This document shows positions 16,650 through 25,651 of a DNA stretch of 38,407 bases, one piece after another (positions within the stretch are counted from its first letter, which is position 1; each line of letters opens with the position of its first letter). A program made the position numbers and the translations under genes. This DNA is from Lachnospiraceae bacterium. Its GTDB lineage: Bacteria > Bacillota > Clostridia > Lachnospirales > Lachnospiraceae. Location of the stretch: the NCBI GenBank assembly GCA_016297945.1, contig JAEDFR010000015.1, positions 1 through 38,407 of the forward strand, in the 5' to 3' direction. The notes below the pieces were generated by a model. It did no database searches, was not told where the DNA came from, and worked only from the letters and a program-made list of their open reading frames with translations.

Positions 16650-18683
16650 TTATATCTTCACCGTCCCTACTGACTGTAATTCCACATTTGACTCAATTTC
16701 ATTATAAGATACGACAATCAAATCGTTTAGATACTGCTCTGTCATCTTTTTATAATAGATTCGGACAATAGGAGAAGTAATTACAATCGGCGGTTTTCCC
16801 AGACTTTCCAGTTTTTCAATCTCCTCTTTGGTACTATCAATAATTGCCCTTGTCTTTTCCGGATCCAGTGTCAGGTAAGCACCCTGTTCAGTCTGCTTGA
16901 CACTTCCCATAATCTCCTGTTCCACTTTGGCATCAACCGTAACAACACTGGTTGTTTCGTTAGGTGGAAAGAATTTAGCACAAATTGCTCTTTTAAGTGC
17001 CTGTCTTACATATTCTGTCAAAATATCCGTATCTCTTGTTGATGTCGCAAAATCTGCAAGTGTCTCGAAAATAGTCAACAAATCGCGAATCGATACGCCT
17101 TCCATTAACAGATTTTGTAAAACTTTCTGCACTTCACCAAGCCCAAGCAATTTGGGAACCAGTTCTTCCACAATGGAAGGATTGGTTTCTTTAAGATTGT
17201 TGACCAGATTTTGAACATCCTGTCTGGTAAGCAGTTCAGCGATATGCTGACGAATAACTTCCGTCAGATGGGTTGCAATAATGCTCGGCGGATCGACTAC
17301 GGTATATCCAAGACTCTCTGCGCGCTCCCTCTGTCCTTCGGTAATCCAAATAGCCGGCAGGTGGAATGAAGGCTCAAAGGTTGGAATTCCAGTGATTTCT
17401 TCCTCCACATATCCCGGATTCATCGCCATGTAATGGTCAAACAGAATTTCTCCTTCTGAAACCTGAATTCCCTTGATTTTGATAATATACTGGTTGGGAT
17501 TCAACTGAATATTATCACGCAATCGAATAATAGGGACCACAGTACCAAGTTCCAAAGCAACCTGACGACGTATCATAACAACACGATCCAGCAAGTCTCC
17601 GCCCTGATTGACATCGGCGAGCGGAATAATACCATAACCAAATTCCAGCTCAATGGGATCAACCTGCAAAAGTGAATTGACATTCTCCGGTTGCCTTATT
17701 TCTTCGGCTTCTGCTTCTTCCATATCCACAGCTCCCTCAATGGTTGCTGTTTCAATCTGTGCCTGCATATTTCTTCCGCATAGAATAAAACTAAATCCAA
17801 GCGTCAAAAACAAGAGCGGATTAAGTGGTGTAACAACCCCTAAAAAGCAAAGAATACATCCAACCAGATAACATGCCTTTGGCATACCGAAAACCTGTTT
17901 AATTAAAACGGATCCAAAATCCGAATCCTTACTTCCCTTAGTAACTAGAATACCTGTGGAGAGAGAAATTAACAAGGAAGGAATCTGGCTGACCAGTCCA
18001 TCACCGATTGTTAAAATGGAATAACGACTCAAAGCTGTGGAAATATCCATTCCATTTCGGAGCATTCCCATGGCTATACCACCAATCAAATTAACAACCG
18101 TGATAATCAGACCTGCTACTGCATCACCTTTTACATATTTCACAGCACCATCCATACTACCAAAAAAGCTGGATTCTAATTGTATCTTTTCTCTTCTGAC
18201 TTTTGCTTCCGCATCTGTAATGGCACCGGTATTCAAATCGGCATCAATTGCCATCTGCTTACCGGGCATGGCATCCAGTGTAAAACGCGCCGTTACTTCA
18301 GCAACACGTTCAGAACCTTTGTTGATAACCATAAACTGGATAATGATCAGGATAATAAAGACGATGGCACCCATAATCAGGTCACCGCCACCAACGAAAC
18401 CGCCGAAGGTCTCCACCACGTTACCGGGACTTCCGGTTGTAAGGATTAATCTTGTAGATGATACGTTCAGTGCAATTCTAAAAATGGTAGTAAATAACAA
18501 AACAGTCGGGAAATGGGACATTTCCAGCACTTCTTTAGCAAACATACAACGAAACATAATCGTAAATGCAAGAGCGATATTACATGCCAGTAAAATATCT
18601 AAAAGTACGGAAGGAATCGGTACAATCAACATCACAAAAGCAGCAACAATATACAAAGCTACGCCAACATCTGCTTTTTTCAT
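16650..18683 (-). CDS. flhA: Flagellar export gate protein FlhA
   Basis: FlhA, 677 aa, forms the nonameric ring under the export gate and helps use the proton motive force. The N-terminal half has the expected eight membrane segments (to about residue 310) and the conserved cytoplasmic loop ARFTLDAMPGKQMAIDADLN. The C-terminal soluble half docks chaperone-substrate complexes. The length is normal. It is separated from flhB by 151 nt of A/G-rich leader, the longest gap within the export-gate genes apart from fliP-fliQ. Confidence 0.97.
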   Translation of the reverse strand: MKKADVGVALYIVAAFVMLIVPIPSVLLDILLACNIALAFTIMFRCMFAKEVLEMSHFPTVLLFTTIFRIALNVSSTRLILTTGSPGNVVETFGGFVGGGDLIMGAIVFIILIIIQFMVINKGSERVAEVTARFTLDAMPGKQMAIDADLNTGAITDAEAKVRREKIQLESSFFGSMDGAVKYVKGDAVAGLIITVVNLIGGIAMGMLRNGMDISTALSRYSILTIGDGLVSQIPSLLISLSTGILVTKGSKDSDFGSVLIKQVFGMPKACYLVGCILCFLGVVTPLNPLLFLTLGFSFILCGRNMQAQIETATIEGAVDMEEAEAEEIRQPENVNSLLQVDPIELEFGYGIIPLADVNQGGDLLDRVVMIRRQVALELGTVVPIIRLRDNIQLNPNQYIIKIKGIQVSEGEILFDHYMAMNPGYVEEEITGIPTFEPSFHLPAIWITEGQRERAESLGYTVVDPPSIIATHLTEVIRQHIAELLTRQDVQNLVNNLKETNPSIVEELVPKLLGLGEVQKVLQNLLMEGVSIRDLLTIFETLADFATSTRDTDILTEYVRQALKRAICAKFFPPNETTSVVTVDAKVEQEIMGSVKQTEQGAYLTLDPEKTRAIIDSTKEEIEKLESLGKPPIVITSPIVRIYYKKMTEQYLNDLIVVSYNEIESNVELQSVGTVKI

Positions 18684-18834
18684 TCTGTACCTCTCCTTTC
18701 TCTGTGTCTTTTTCTATTTCTCTGTTTATGCTTCTCTTTTATTTCTCTATAGGATTCTCTGTATTTTGCTATTGTTCACCAAACATAATGTCTGTTCGCA
18801 TTTTCAAGATATTCATCTGCGTTTTTAGCAATTA
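18684..18834 (-). other. Purine-rich flhB-flhA spacer
   Basis: A 151-nt spacer without a gene. The 90 nt before flhA are almost all A and G on the mRNA strand (AGAGAAATAAAAGAGAAG and similar) and contain degenerate ACAGAGAAA repeats, ending in AGGAGAGG before the flhA ATG. It is expected to be unstructured. Confidence 0.5.
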
Positions 18835-19944
18835 CTAAATCTTACCCTGCATGTGATAAACCATGGCAAGCACTTCCGCAACCGCCTGATACAACTCCTG
18901 CGGCACCTGTTCTCCCAATTCCACATTGTGGTAAAGCATCCTCGCTAACGGCTTGTTTTCCACAATTTCAATATGATACTCTTTTGCCTTTTCTTTGATT
19001 TTCTGCGCCAGATAATCCTCACCCTTGGCAACCACAATCGGTGCCGGAGCAATTTCCGTATCGTATTTGATAGCAACGGCAAAATGGGTCGGGTTGGTGA
19101 TAACAACATCCGCTTCCGGCAATTGCTGCATCATACGCCTGCGGGACGCTTCCTGCATCTTTGCCCGGATTTTTCCTTTTACCTGCGGATCACCTTCTGC
19201 CTGTTTATATTCATCTTTTACTTCCTGCTTGGTCATCTTTTGATCTTCATGGAATTTATGTTTCTGATAAGCAAAATCCAAAGCTGCAATAACAATATAG
19301 ATAAATGAAACCTTCAATCCAAAATCAATAGCAAGCTTCCCTGCTGCAGCAATCCCCTGCCACAAAGGCATATTAAACAACAAATAAATGATATCCGCAT
19401 TATCCTTGAAGGTCGAATAGGCCACCCATGCAATCAATCCGATTTTTAAAAAGGATTTTAAAAGCTCCATCAGAGACTGTGCCGAGAACATACGCTTAAA
19501 TCCATTAACCGGATTCATTTTGCTGAATTTGGGTTGCATCGGTTTTGCAGTCGGTCTCCACTTTACCTGAACCAAATCGGAAACAAATGCAACAATAAAT
19601 CCCAATACCAGAAACGGTGCAATAATCAACAAAATTTTTAACATTACACTTCGAATGAGTGTATAAAAAACCTCTGCCGAAATAAAACCGTTGGGCATTT
19701 TGATCAATTCACCCATGCGATTATAGGTAAAGGAAAAAACAGACAAAAAGTTTTCGCCTAAATAACCCAGTCCGAATTTTAAAATAAGAAACAACACAAT
19801 GAGCCCGGTCGCATTGGCAATTTCTTTGCTTTTCGCAACCTGGCCTTCTTTTCTGGCGTCACTTAATTTTTTGGCGGTAGGTTCTTCTGTCTTTTCACCG
19901 CCCGGTCCTTCCTTTGCGAAGAACTGCAGGTTGTATTGAATCAA
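18835..19944 (-). CDS. flhB: Flagellar export switch protein FlhB
   Basis: FlhB, 369 aa, switches export from hook to filament substrates. The N-terminal EGPGGEKTEEPTAKKL is diagnostic. Four membrane segments lie between residues 45 and 225, and the autocleavage site NPTH stands in VVITNPTHFAVAIKYD at about residue 280. The start is a TTG at 19944, overlapping the fliR stop as TTGA, with GGAGG 10 nt upstream; no ATG fits. Confidence 0.95.
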   Translation of the reverse strand: MIQYNLQFFAKEGPGGEKTEEPTAKKLSDARKEGQVAKSKEIANATGLIVLFLILKFGLGYLGENFLSVFSFTYNRMGELIKMPNGFISAEVFYTLIRSVMLKILLIIAPFLVLGFIVAFVSDLVQVKWRPTAKPMQPKFSKMNPVNGFKRMFSAQSLMELLKSFLKIGLIAWVAYSTFKDNADIIYLLFNMPLWQGIAAAGKLAIDFGLKVSFIYIVIAALDFAYQKHKFHEDQKMTKQEVKDEYKQAEGDPQVKGKIRAKMQEASRRRMMQQLPEADVVITNPTHFAVAIKYDTEIAPAPIVVAKGEDYLAQKIKEKAKEYHIEIVENKPLARMLYHNVELGEQVPQELYQAVAEVLAMVYHMQGKI

Positions 19945-20726
19945 GCCATCATCGCCTCCACAAACGTTACCATCATGGTCTTCATTTCCGTAAAAATAAA
20001 ATCAGAAACATAAGGCAACATTCCGATGGTCAAAAACATTACCCCAAGACCAAACAACAATTTAATCTGCATACCGACCGCAAACATATTCATCTGCGGA
20101 GCCACCTTTGCCATAATTCCCAAAATGACATTGGTAATCAACAAAACACAAAATACCGGCAGGCAGATTCGAAAACCGATATTAATATAATCAGACATAA
20201 ATGAAATGATGGCAGAAAGCATCCTGTCACTGTGAAAAACAGCACCATTAACCGGTATCAGAGTATATGTTTCTACAAAAGCCTTGATTAAATATTGGTG
20301 CATGTTTGATACAACCAAAATCAAAAGTACCATATACTGATAAAGCATTCCGGAGATACTGACACTTTCCTTGGTCAAAGGATCATATTCACTTGCCATC
20401 GCAAGGCCAATTTCCATATCAATCATACGTCCGGCAAACGTAACAATATGTGTGCAGATATTTACAGCCAATCCAATGATTAACCCTGTAAAAACCTCAT
20501 GTGCCACAATTAACGCATATTCGAGCACCGTACGATATTCGATCGCTTCATGCGGCATGGTGGTCTCATAAATCAGAATGGCAAAGAAAAAAGAAAATGC
20601 CGTTTTTACACGCCGTGGCGTATTGTTCATGCTAAAAAAGGGAGCAACGAACACAAAACTCGCTACCCTGGCCAAAATCAGCAGAAAATATTCAAATTCA
20701 TACATGGAAAAGGAATAATTAATCAT
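19941..20726 (-). CDS. fliR: Flagellar export gate protein FliR
   Basis: FliR, 261 aa, an integral membrane part of the FliPQR export gate. Several hydrophobic segments cover most of the length (residues 10-30, 38-55, 70-100, 125-150, 175-235). The conserved FSFFFAILIYET and GLIIGLAVNI segments are visible. It starts 4 nt after fliQ and ends overlapping flhB, so fliQ-fliR-flhB are translationally linked. Confidence 0.94.
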   Translation of the reverse strand: MINYSFSMYEFEYFLLILARVASFVFVAPFFSMNNTPRRVKTAFSFFFAILIYETTMPHEAIEYRTVLEYALIVAHEVFTGLIIGLAVNICTHIVTFAGRMIDMEIGLAMASEYDPLTKESVSISGMLYQYMVLLILVVSNMHQYLIKAFVETYTLIPVNGAVFHSDRMLSAIISFMSDYINIGFRICLPVFCVLLITNVILGIMAKVAPQMNMFAVGMQIKLLFGLGVMFLTIGMLPYVSDFIFTEMKTMMVTFVEAMMA

Positions 20727-20730
20727 CCCA

Positions 20731-21000
20731 TCACCTTATATATACCGAAAAATTGGACCACAACTCAATCATATAACCACTGATACTGTCAAGAATCCAT
20801 CCGCCTAACAGCATAAGTGTCAAAAAAACAGCCAGAATTTTCGGAACAAAGGTTAATGTCTGTTCCTGAATCGATGTAACGGTCTGAAAAATGCTGACAA
20901 TCAGACCAACCGCCAATGACACAAGCAAAATCGGAGCCGCTGTTTTGATTATGAGGAAAAGCGCTTCGCTTCCCATGTCTACGACCCAATCTGTTGACAT
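20731..21000 (-). CDS. fliQ: Flagellar export gate protein FliQ
   Basis: FliQ, 89 aa, two membrane helices (about 15-37 and 50-75). The family pattern ALFLIIKTAAPILLVSLAVG, then FQTVTSIQEQTLTFVPKI, is complete. AGGAAGGG lies before the ATG, preceded by an unusual A-rich repeat leader. Confidence 0.96.
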   Translation of the reverse strand: MSTDWVVDMGSEALFLIIKTAAPILLVSLAVGLIVSIFQTVTSIQEQTLTFVPKILAVFLTLMLLGGWILDSISGYMIELWSNFSVYIR

Positions 21001-21158
21001 ATAACCCTTCCTTTCTGTCTGTTTATATTTGTTTCTGTTTGTTTTAATTTGTATCTTTTTGTTTATCTGTTTCTATTTGTTTTGATTTGTTCTGATTAAT
21101 TCTCAAGTCTGATTTACTGTTCAAATCATATAATTAGAAACTATCAATCTTCATAAAA
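21001..21158 (-). other. A-rich fliP-fliQ spacer
   Basis: A 158-nt spacer with no gene between fliP and fliQ, unlike the overlaps elsewhere in the export-gate genes. Its central part is the 10-bp repeat listed separately. No promoter with both boxes was recognised. Confidence 0.5.
21028..21097 (-). repeat. Degenerate 10-bp tandem repeat in the fliQ leader
   Basis: About seven units of TTTGTTTNNN (plus-strand reading) follow each other at 10-bp steps, for example TTTGTTTCTG, TTTGTTTTAA, TTTGTATCTT, TTTGTTTATC. The mRNA is therefore A-rich (AAACAAATAGAAACAGAT and similar). The 10-bp phase of T-tracts predicts bent DNA; the RNA would be unstructured. Confidence 0.65.
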
Positions 21159-22058
21159 CTAATAAAATGTCCTTACTAAATTGACAATGACTAAATTCCA
21201 TCCATCCGCTAAAACGAACAACAAAATCTTAAACGGCATGGAAATCGTGGTTGGCGGCAACATCATCATACCCATACTCATGAGGGCCGAAGCCACAACC
21301 ATATCTATTACAATAAACGGTATATAAATCACAAAACCAATGATAAACGCGGTTCGTAGTTCACTAACTAAAAATGCCGGAATCAGAGCACTTGTTGGAA
21401 TGTCATCCAAGTCTCCGGTCCATTCATATCCGCCGATATCACAAAAAGTCTTGGCATCCTTTGTCTGCGTTTGTGCATACATAAACTCCCGCAGTGGTGC
21501 CACACCTCTTTCCAATGCAACCTCCTGCGTGATTTCCCCAGCCTCAAACGGCTTAATGGCATCTTCATTAATCTGTGTGATAACCGGATTCATGATAAAA
21601 AAGGTTAAAAATAAAGATAACGCAATTAAAACCTGATTTGGCGGAGCAGTCTGTGTATTTAACGCTGCTCTCGTAAAATGAAGCACAATCAGGATACGTG
21701 TAAATGAGGTTAAACAAATAATGAGAATAGGTGCCAAAGTGATGCCGGTCAAGATCAGCATGATCCTTAGTGCACCCGCAATAGATCCATTCCCATCATT
21801 ATATGTAACGGTTAAGTCGTTCGCTATATTCAATTCTTTTAAGTCGTCAGGCTCTTCGGCAGTACCGGGCTCTCTGATATTGGTCCGATCCTCAGTTTCT
21901 CCTGCATCAGATGCGGGATCCAATGCTCCTATGGTTGATGCCTGCACACTTGTTGGATGAATAAAAAAGACACAAACAAGAAATGCAAAAAGCAACAATC
22001 CCTTTTTCAGAAAACTGCCAAAATGAGCACTATGAATCTTTGGTAATATCATCCTCAT
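21159..22058 (-). CDS. fliP: Flagellar export gate protein FliP
   Basis: FliP, about 300 aa. It begins with a cleavable signal peptide (hydrophobic LLLFAFLVCVFFI ending at VQAS), a feature of FliP. The conserved SFTRILIVLHFTRAALNTQT and the C-terminal GMMMLPPTTISMPFKILLFV are present. The frame is open to 22262 inside fliO, but the ATG at 22058 (or 22052) fits the signal peptide. Overlap with fliO is about 29 nt. The SD (GAAGAAAG) is weak, so translation probably depends on fliO. Confidence 0.93.
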   Translation of the reverse strand: MRMILPKIHSAHFGSFLKKGLLLFAFLVCVFFIHPTSVQASTIGALDPASDAGETEDRTNIREPGTAEEPDDLKELNIANDLTVTYNDGNGSIAGALRIMLILTGITLAPILIICLTSFTRILIVLHFTRAALNTQTAPPNQVLIALSLFLTFFIMNPVITQINEDAIKPFEAGEITQEVALERGVAPLREFMYAQTQTKDAKTFCDIGGYEWTGDLDDIPTSALIPAFLVSELRTAFIIGFVIYIPFIVIDMVVASALMSMGMMMLPPTTISMPFKILLFVLADGWNLVIVNLVRTFY

Positions 22059-22446
22059 CGCTTTCTTCAATCGACTTTTTGGTTTTATTATCCGTAAAAT
22101 CTTTTGCTTTATTAAAAATATCTTCAAAAGAAACTGCTTTCTTAGACAAATCGCTGTCATGAAATACAATCTCACTCTCGTCGAGTTCACGCAATACGGT
22201 AACAGTGTCTTTGCAGATAGCAACCGCCATATACTTTTTTCCGATGCGCAAAATCTGGACATATTTGTTTTGCGTCAATCGAAAGGTATCAATAACTTCA
22301 AAATTACTGCCTTTCATCTTGCCCTTTTGCACACCTGCAACATATCTGGTTGTCAGCCAGGTGGCACCCAAAACTACAACAAAAAGCAATATCACGGTAA
22401 GCAACTGCGCAACCGAATCAATCTTTGACGTTGAAACAAGAAGCAT
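22030..22446 (-). CDS. fliO: Flagellar biosynthesis protein FliO (FliZ)
   Basis: A protein of 138 aa with one membrane helix at about 14-36 and the FliO-type cytoplasmic region (MKGSNFEVIDTFRLTQNKYV, IGKKYMAVAICKD), ending in an acidic tail. FliO helps assemble the FliP ring. The ATG at 22446 lies across the cheY stop (TAATATG) and is preferred to the TTG at 22458. Confidence 0.88.
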   Translation of the reverse strand: MLLVSTSKIDSVAQLLTVILLFVVVLGATWLTTRYVAGVQKGKMKGSNFEVIDTFRLTQNKYVQILRIGKKYMAVAICKDTVTVLRELDESEIVFHDSDLSKKAVSFEDIFNKAKDFTDNKTKKSIEESDEDDITKDS

Positions 22447-22447
22447 A

Positions 22448-22810
22448 TTAACCGACAACCTTCTTTACCGCTTCCAAAACACGATCTGCCTGGAAAGGTT
22501 TAACTATAAAGTCTTTTGCACCGGCCTGAATGGATTCGATTACCATAGCCTGCTGACCCATTGCGGAGCACATAATAACCATTGCACCGGCATCTGATGC
22601 TTTGATATTTTTTAATGCCTGAATTCCATCCATCTCAGGCATTGTGATATCCATCAATACCAGATCCGGTTTTAATTCATTGTACTTTTCTACAGCTTTT
22701 AATCCATTTTCTGCTTCACCAACGACATTGTAACCGTTTTTGGTTAAAATGTCTTTGATCATCATTCTCATAAATGCTGCATCATCACAAATTAAAATAT
22801 TCTTTGCCAT
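22448..22810 (-). CDS. cheY: Chemotaxis response regulator CheY
   Basis: CheY, 120 aa, a single receiver domain that in its phosphorylated form binds FliM/FliY at the switch. The acidic pair D9-D10, phospho-acceptor D54 (VLMDITMPEMDG), S82 in place of the Thr, and K104 (VKPF) are all present. It lies 10 nt after fliY, the usual Gram-positive position between fliY and fliO. Confidence 0.96.
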   Translation of the reverse strand: MAKNILICDDAAFMRMMIKDILTKNGYNVVGEAENGLKAVEKYNELKPDLVLMDITMPEMDGIQALKNIKASDAGAMVIMCSAMGQQAMVIESIQAGAKDFIVKPFQADRVLEAVKKVVG

Positions 22811-22820
22811 TTTCTCTCTC

Positions 22821-24089
22821 CTAAATTCCCTGATTATTTACTATTTCGGTTACTCTGATACCAAAACTTTCTTCAATTACAACAACTTCACCTTTTGCAA
22901 CAAACTTTCCGTTGACTAAAACATCTATAGGTTCACCCGCAATCTTATTTAATTCAATAATTGTTCCGGGTGCGAAGTCCAAAATCTCTGCAATGGATTT
23001 TTTGGTTCTTCCGAGTTCGACGGTTACCTCGAGTGGTACATCCATAATCAATCCGATATTTTCCTGACTTGGCATTGCCGAAAAATCCTGATTGAATGAC
23101 TGAAACTGTGCCGGTTGAATATTGAGATTTTGCTGCGGTGGCATGGCCATCTGCGGCATTCCCATCTGCGGCATTCCCATCTGCGGCATCCCCATCTGCG
23201 GCATTCCGTATCCCATCGGTTGCTGCATTGACATGTCGTATCCCGCCTGCGGCATTCCCATCTGTGGCATAGGTTCCGGTGTCGGATCGACTGTCGGCGG
23301 AACAAATGGCACGGGCTCCGGTGCAGGTGCAGGCTCCGGTGCAGAAGCTTCCGGCTCCTGATTACCAATAAACATCTGATAAAGAGATTTTGCAAAATCA
23401 ACCGGATACAATTGCATGATGGTTGAATCCACCAAATCATCAATCTGCATTCGGAATGCAATCTTTACAAACGAACCTTCTAAGAAAGGAGCAATATCAG
23501 ACGGCTTTCTCTGTTCTAATAAATTCAAAAGACTGGCTTCCGGAGGGCTGATATCAATCATCCGTCCCAACATAGATGAAAGGCTCGTAGCACTTGATCC
23601 CATCATCTGGTTCATTGCCTCGGAAATAGCACTTAGATGCAATTCTGAAAGCTCACCATCCGTATTGGTTCCGTCGCCACCCATCATAAGATCGGTAATA
23701 ACCTTAACATCCTGCTCTCTCAAAATTAAAATATTGGCTCCATCCAGTCCGGCCGTATACTTTATCTGAATAAATACACACGGCTTTTCATAAACCTCCA
23801 TGAGATTAGACCATCTAGCCATGGAAACAACAGGTGTTGTAATATTTACTTTTTTATTTACAAGCGAATACAGTGTCGTTGCTGACGTTCCCATACTGAT
23901 GTTGGCAATCTCGCCAATGGCATCTTTTTCGATTTCCGTCAATTCAACGTCTTCCATTATCGGAGCAGACTGTGGAACGTCTGCAACGGGAGCCGAATTC
24001 TCGTTGGATGTCTCCTGAGGAACCTCTCCCATAGCCATTCCGGCTAATAACGCATTAATCTCGTCCTGAGATAATGATGCTCCGTCCAT
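22821..24089 (-). CDS. fliY: Switch protein and CheY-P phosphatase FliY (FliN domain at C-terminus)
   Basis: A protein of 422 aa with three parts. A CheY-P docking peptide (LSQDEINALLAG) is at residues 5-16. A CheC-like phosphatase region (about 45-245) contains IGEIANISMGTSATTL and a second helix, AISEAMNQMMGSSA. A Pro/Gln/Met-rich linker (about 250-330) precedes the C-terminal FliN domain (about 345-422; DVPLEVTVELGRTKKSIAEI). It is part of the C-ring with FliM and removes signal by dephosphorylating CheY-P. It starts 4 nt after fliM. Confidence 0.95.
   Translation of the reverse strand: MDGASLSQDEINALLAGMAMGEVPQETSNENSAPVADVPQSAPIMEDVELTEIEKDAIGEIANISMGTSATTLYSLVNKKVNITTPVVSMARWSNLMEVYEKPCVFIQIKYTAGLDGANILILREQDVKVITDLMMGGDGTNTDGELSELHLSAISEAMNQMMGSSATSLSSMLGRMIDISPPEASLLNLLEQRKPSDIAPFLEGSFVKIAFRMQIDDLVDSTIMQLYPVDFAKSLYQMFIGNQEPEASAPEPAPAPEPVPFVPPTVDPTPEPMPQMGMPQAGYDMSMQQPMGYGMPQMGMPQMGMPQMGMPQMAMPPQQNLNIQPAQFQSFNQDFSAMPSQENIGLIMDVPLEVTVELGRTKKSIAEILDFAPGTIIELNKIAGEPIDVLVNGKFVAKGEVVVIEESFGIRVTEIVNNQGI
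23148..23207 (-). repeat. Four 15-bp coding repeats in fliY
   Basis: Four near-identical units CATCTGCGGCATTCC (plus-strand reading) at 23148, 23163, 23178 and 23193 encode repeated GMPQM in the linker between the CheC-like and FliN domains. Degenerate copies flank them. The repeat changes linker length without shifting the frame. Confidence 0.95.
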
Positions 24090-24093
24090 TCGT

Positions 24094-25074
24094 CTAATCC
24101 TCCTCTCTGATAACCGATGTCACCCTTACGGCGTATTTATCTTTATTCACGCCGGGCAAAGCGGTAAATTTCTTAATATTTCCAACATATATTTCCATCT
24201 CATCTTCAACTCCCCGATCCAGCCTGATAATATCACCGACCTGTAAAGAAGCAAAGTCCATAACGGAAATAACACTCTGCCCAAGCACTGCTTTCATCGG
24301 AACATCCACTCTTTTAATCAAAGCTTCAATATTTTCATGATATGCATCATCATTGATTTCCTGCATAGTCGAAAACCAGTACTTGGTATTCAATTTATCC
24401 ATAATGCTCTCCAACGTAATAAACGGAAGACAAGCATTCATAAATCCCTCTACTGAACCAATTCGGACGTTTAGTGTTACAATTGCTATCATTTCATTGG
24501 GTGAAATAATTTGGGCAAACTGTGGATTGGTCTCTATCCTCTCCAAAAAAGGATCCAGCGACACAACGTTTTTCCACGGCTCCCGGAATAATCCCATACA
24601 GATAACTAAAATCTTGTCCAGAATTGATAACTCAATCTCGGAAAAATCACGGTTTTTTTCCAACGGCAAACCCGCACCGCCTAGCATTCGATCTAAAATC
24701 GCATATCCTAAACTTGGCTGAATTTCCATAATGATATTTCCGGGTAAAGGATTAAAGTTGATAATACCCAAAATAACCGGATTGCTCAACGCATTGGTAA
24801 ATTCCGAAAAGGTAACCGCTTCGGAACTGGCTACGCTGACCTGAACGTTTTTTCTAAGATAAACCGGAAGATTGGTTGATAACAATCGACCATAATGTTC
24901 AAAAATGATTTCCAACGTTCGAAGATGCTCTTTTGAAAACTTGGCGGGACGCTTAAAGTCATAGTTCTTGACCTGCGGCCCCTGGTTTTCTTTCAAATCA
25001 TCCACTTCAAGTTCACCACTGTCAAGTGCCGCCAGCAAACTATCTATCTCATTTTGAGATAAAACTTCACTCAC
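24094..25074 (-). CDS. fliM: Flagellar motor switch protein FliM
   Basis: FliM, 326 aa. It carries the N-terminal CheY-P docking peptide LSQNEIDSLLAAL, the middle CheC-like domain that contacts FliG (with NPLPGNIIMEIQPSLGYAIL and GGAG), and the C-terminal FliN-like SPOA domain (LGQSVISVMDFASLQVGDII). The start is a GTG at 25074 (MSEVLSQNE), because AGGAGG lies 8 nt upstream; the GTG at 25083 overlaps that site. Confidence 0.95.
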   Translation of the reverse strand: MSEVLSQNEIDSLLAALDSGELEVDDLKENQGPQVKNYDFKRPAKFSKEHLRTLEIIFEHYGRLLSTNLPVYLRKNVQVSVASSEAVTFSEFTNALSNPVILGIINFNPLPGNIIMEIQPSLGYAILDRMLGGAGLPLEKNRDFSEIELSILDKILVICMGLFREPWKNVVSLDPFLERIETNPQFAQIISPNEMIAIVTLNVRIGSVEGFMNACLPFITLESIMDKLNTKYWFSTMQEINDDAYHENIEALIKRVDVPMKAVLGQSVISVMDFASLQVGDIIRLDRGVEDEMEIYVGNIKKFTALPGVNKDKYAVRVTSVIREED

Positions 25075-25109
25075 CAAGTTCACCTCCTATTCGTGTTAAT
25101 ATAGGCCCA

Positions 25110-25634
25110 CTACTGTACAATTAATTTACTGAAAGTCACTTTATAAATAAAATCGGAGTCAAACATTTCTTTTGACTGTAATCTTTCCAAAATTTCTTTT
25201 TGGATATCCGCACTGCGAGGTTGAATTTCATCCGCTGTATACTTTCCGATTACCTCAGTGATTATACTTTCAATCAGACTTTGTCTTGTACCGATATCTG
25301 CACCGTATGTCTTATAACCATCATTTTTGGTGTTCAGTGATAAAGATACCTTTACCATCGCAAAATGTTGGGTGCCATCTTCTCCTTTTGCAAGCAGAAT
25401 TGTCATCTCCTCAGGCAGATCGTAAACCTGAGTATCTTCTAAAGATACCACTTCAGCCGGTGTTTCAGATTCGCCTTCCGGGTTCAATTCCAGTTTTAAA
25501 ACGGATGCAATATCCGTGACAATTGCTGCTGTTTTTTTATTGGTACCTGTCACACTGATCATCATAATTGATGTCATAACCAAATTAACAATCAGCAATG
25601 CTAATATCACAATAGACAATAAATTCTTTTTCAT
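25110..25634 (-). CDS. fliL: Flagellar basal body-associated protein FliL
   Basis: A protein of 174 aa with one N-terminal membrane helix (about 5-28) and an outside FliL domain, including HFAMVKVSLSLNTK and the late IQKEILERLQSKE and IYKVTFSKLIVQ. FliL surrounds and stabilises stator units. Its place between motB and fliM supports the call. Confidence 0.9.
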   Translation of the reverse strand: MKKNLLSIVILALLIVNLVMTSIMMISVTGTNKKTAAIVTDIASVLKLELNPEGESETPAEVVSLEDTQVYDLPEEMTILLAKGEDGTQHFAMVKVSLSLNTKNDGYKTYGADIGTRQSLIESIITEVIGKYTADEIQPRSADIQKEILERLQSKEMFDSDFIYKVTFSKLIVQ

Positions 25635-25651
25635 TTATGCTTATGTGCCTC

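Noticed and set aside
18037..18828. 263-codon plus-strand ORF opposite flhA
   Set aside because: It is a shadow of the flhA coding strand with no domain, SD or plausible composition.
22059..22262. N-terminal extension of FliP by 68 residues
   Set aside because: It lies inside fliO in another frame, has no SD, and would place the signal peptide in the middle of the protein.
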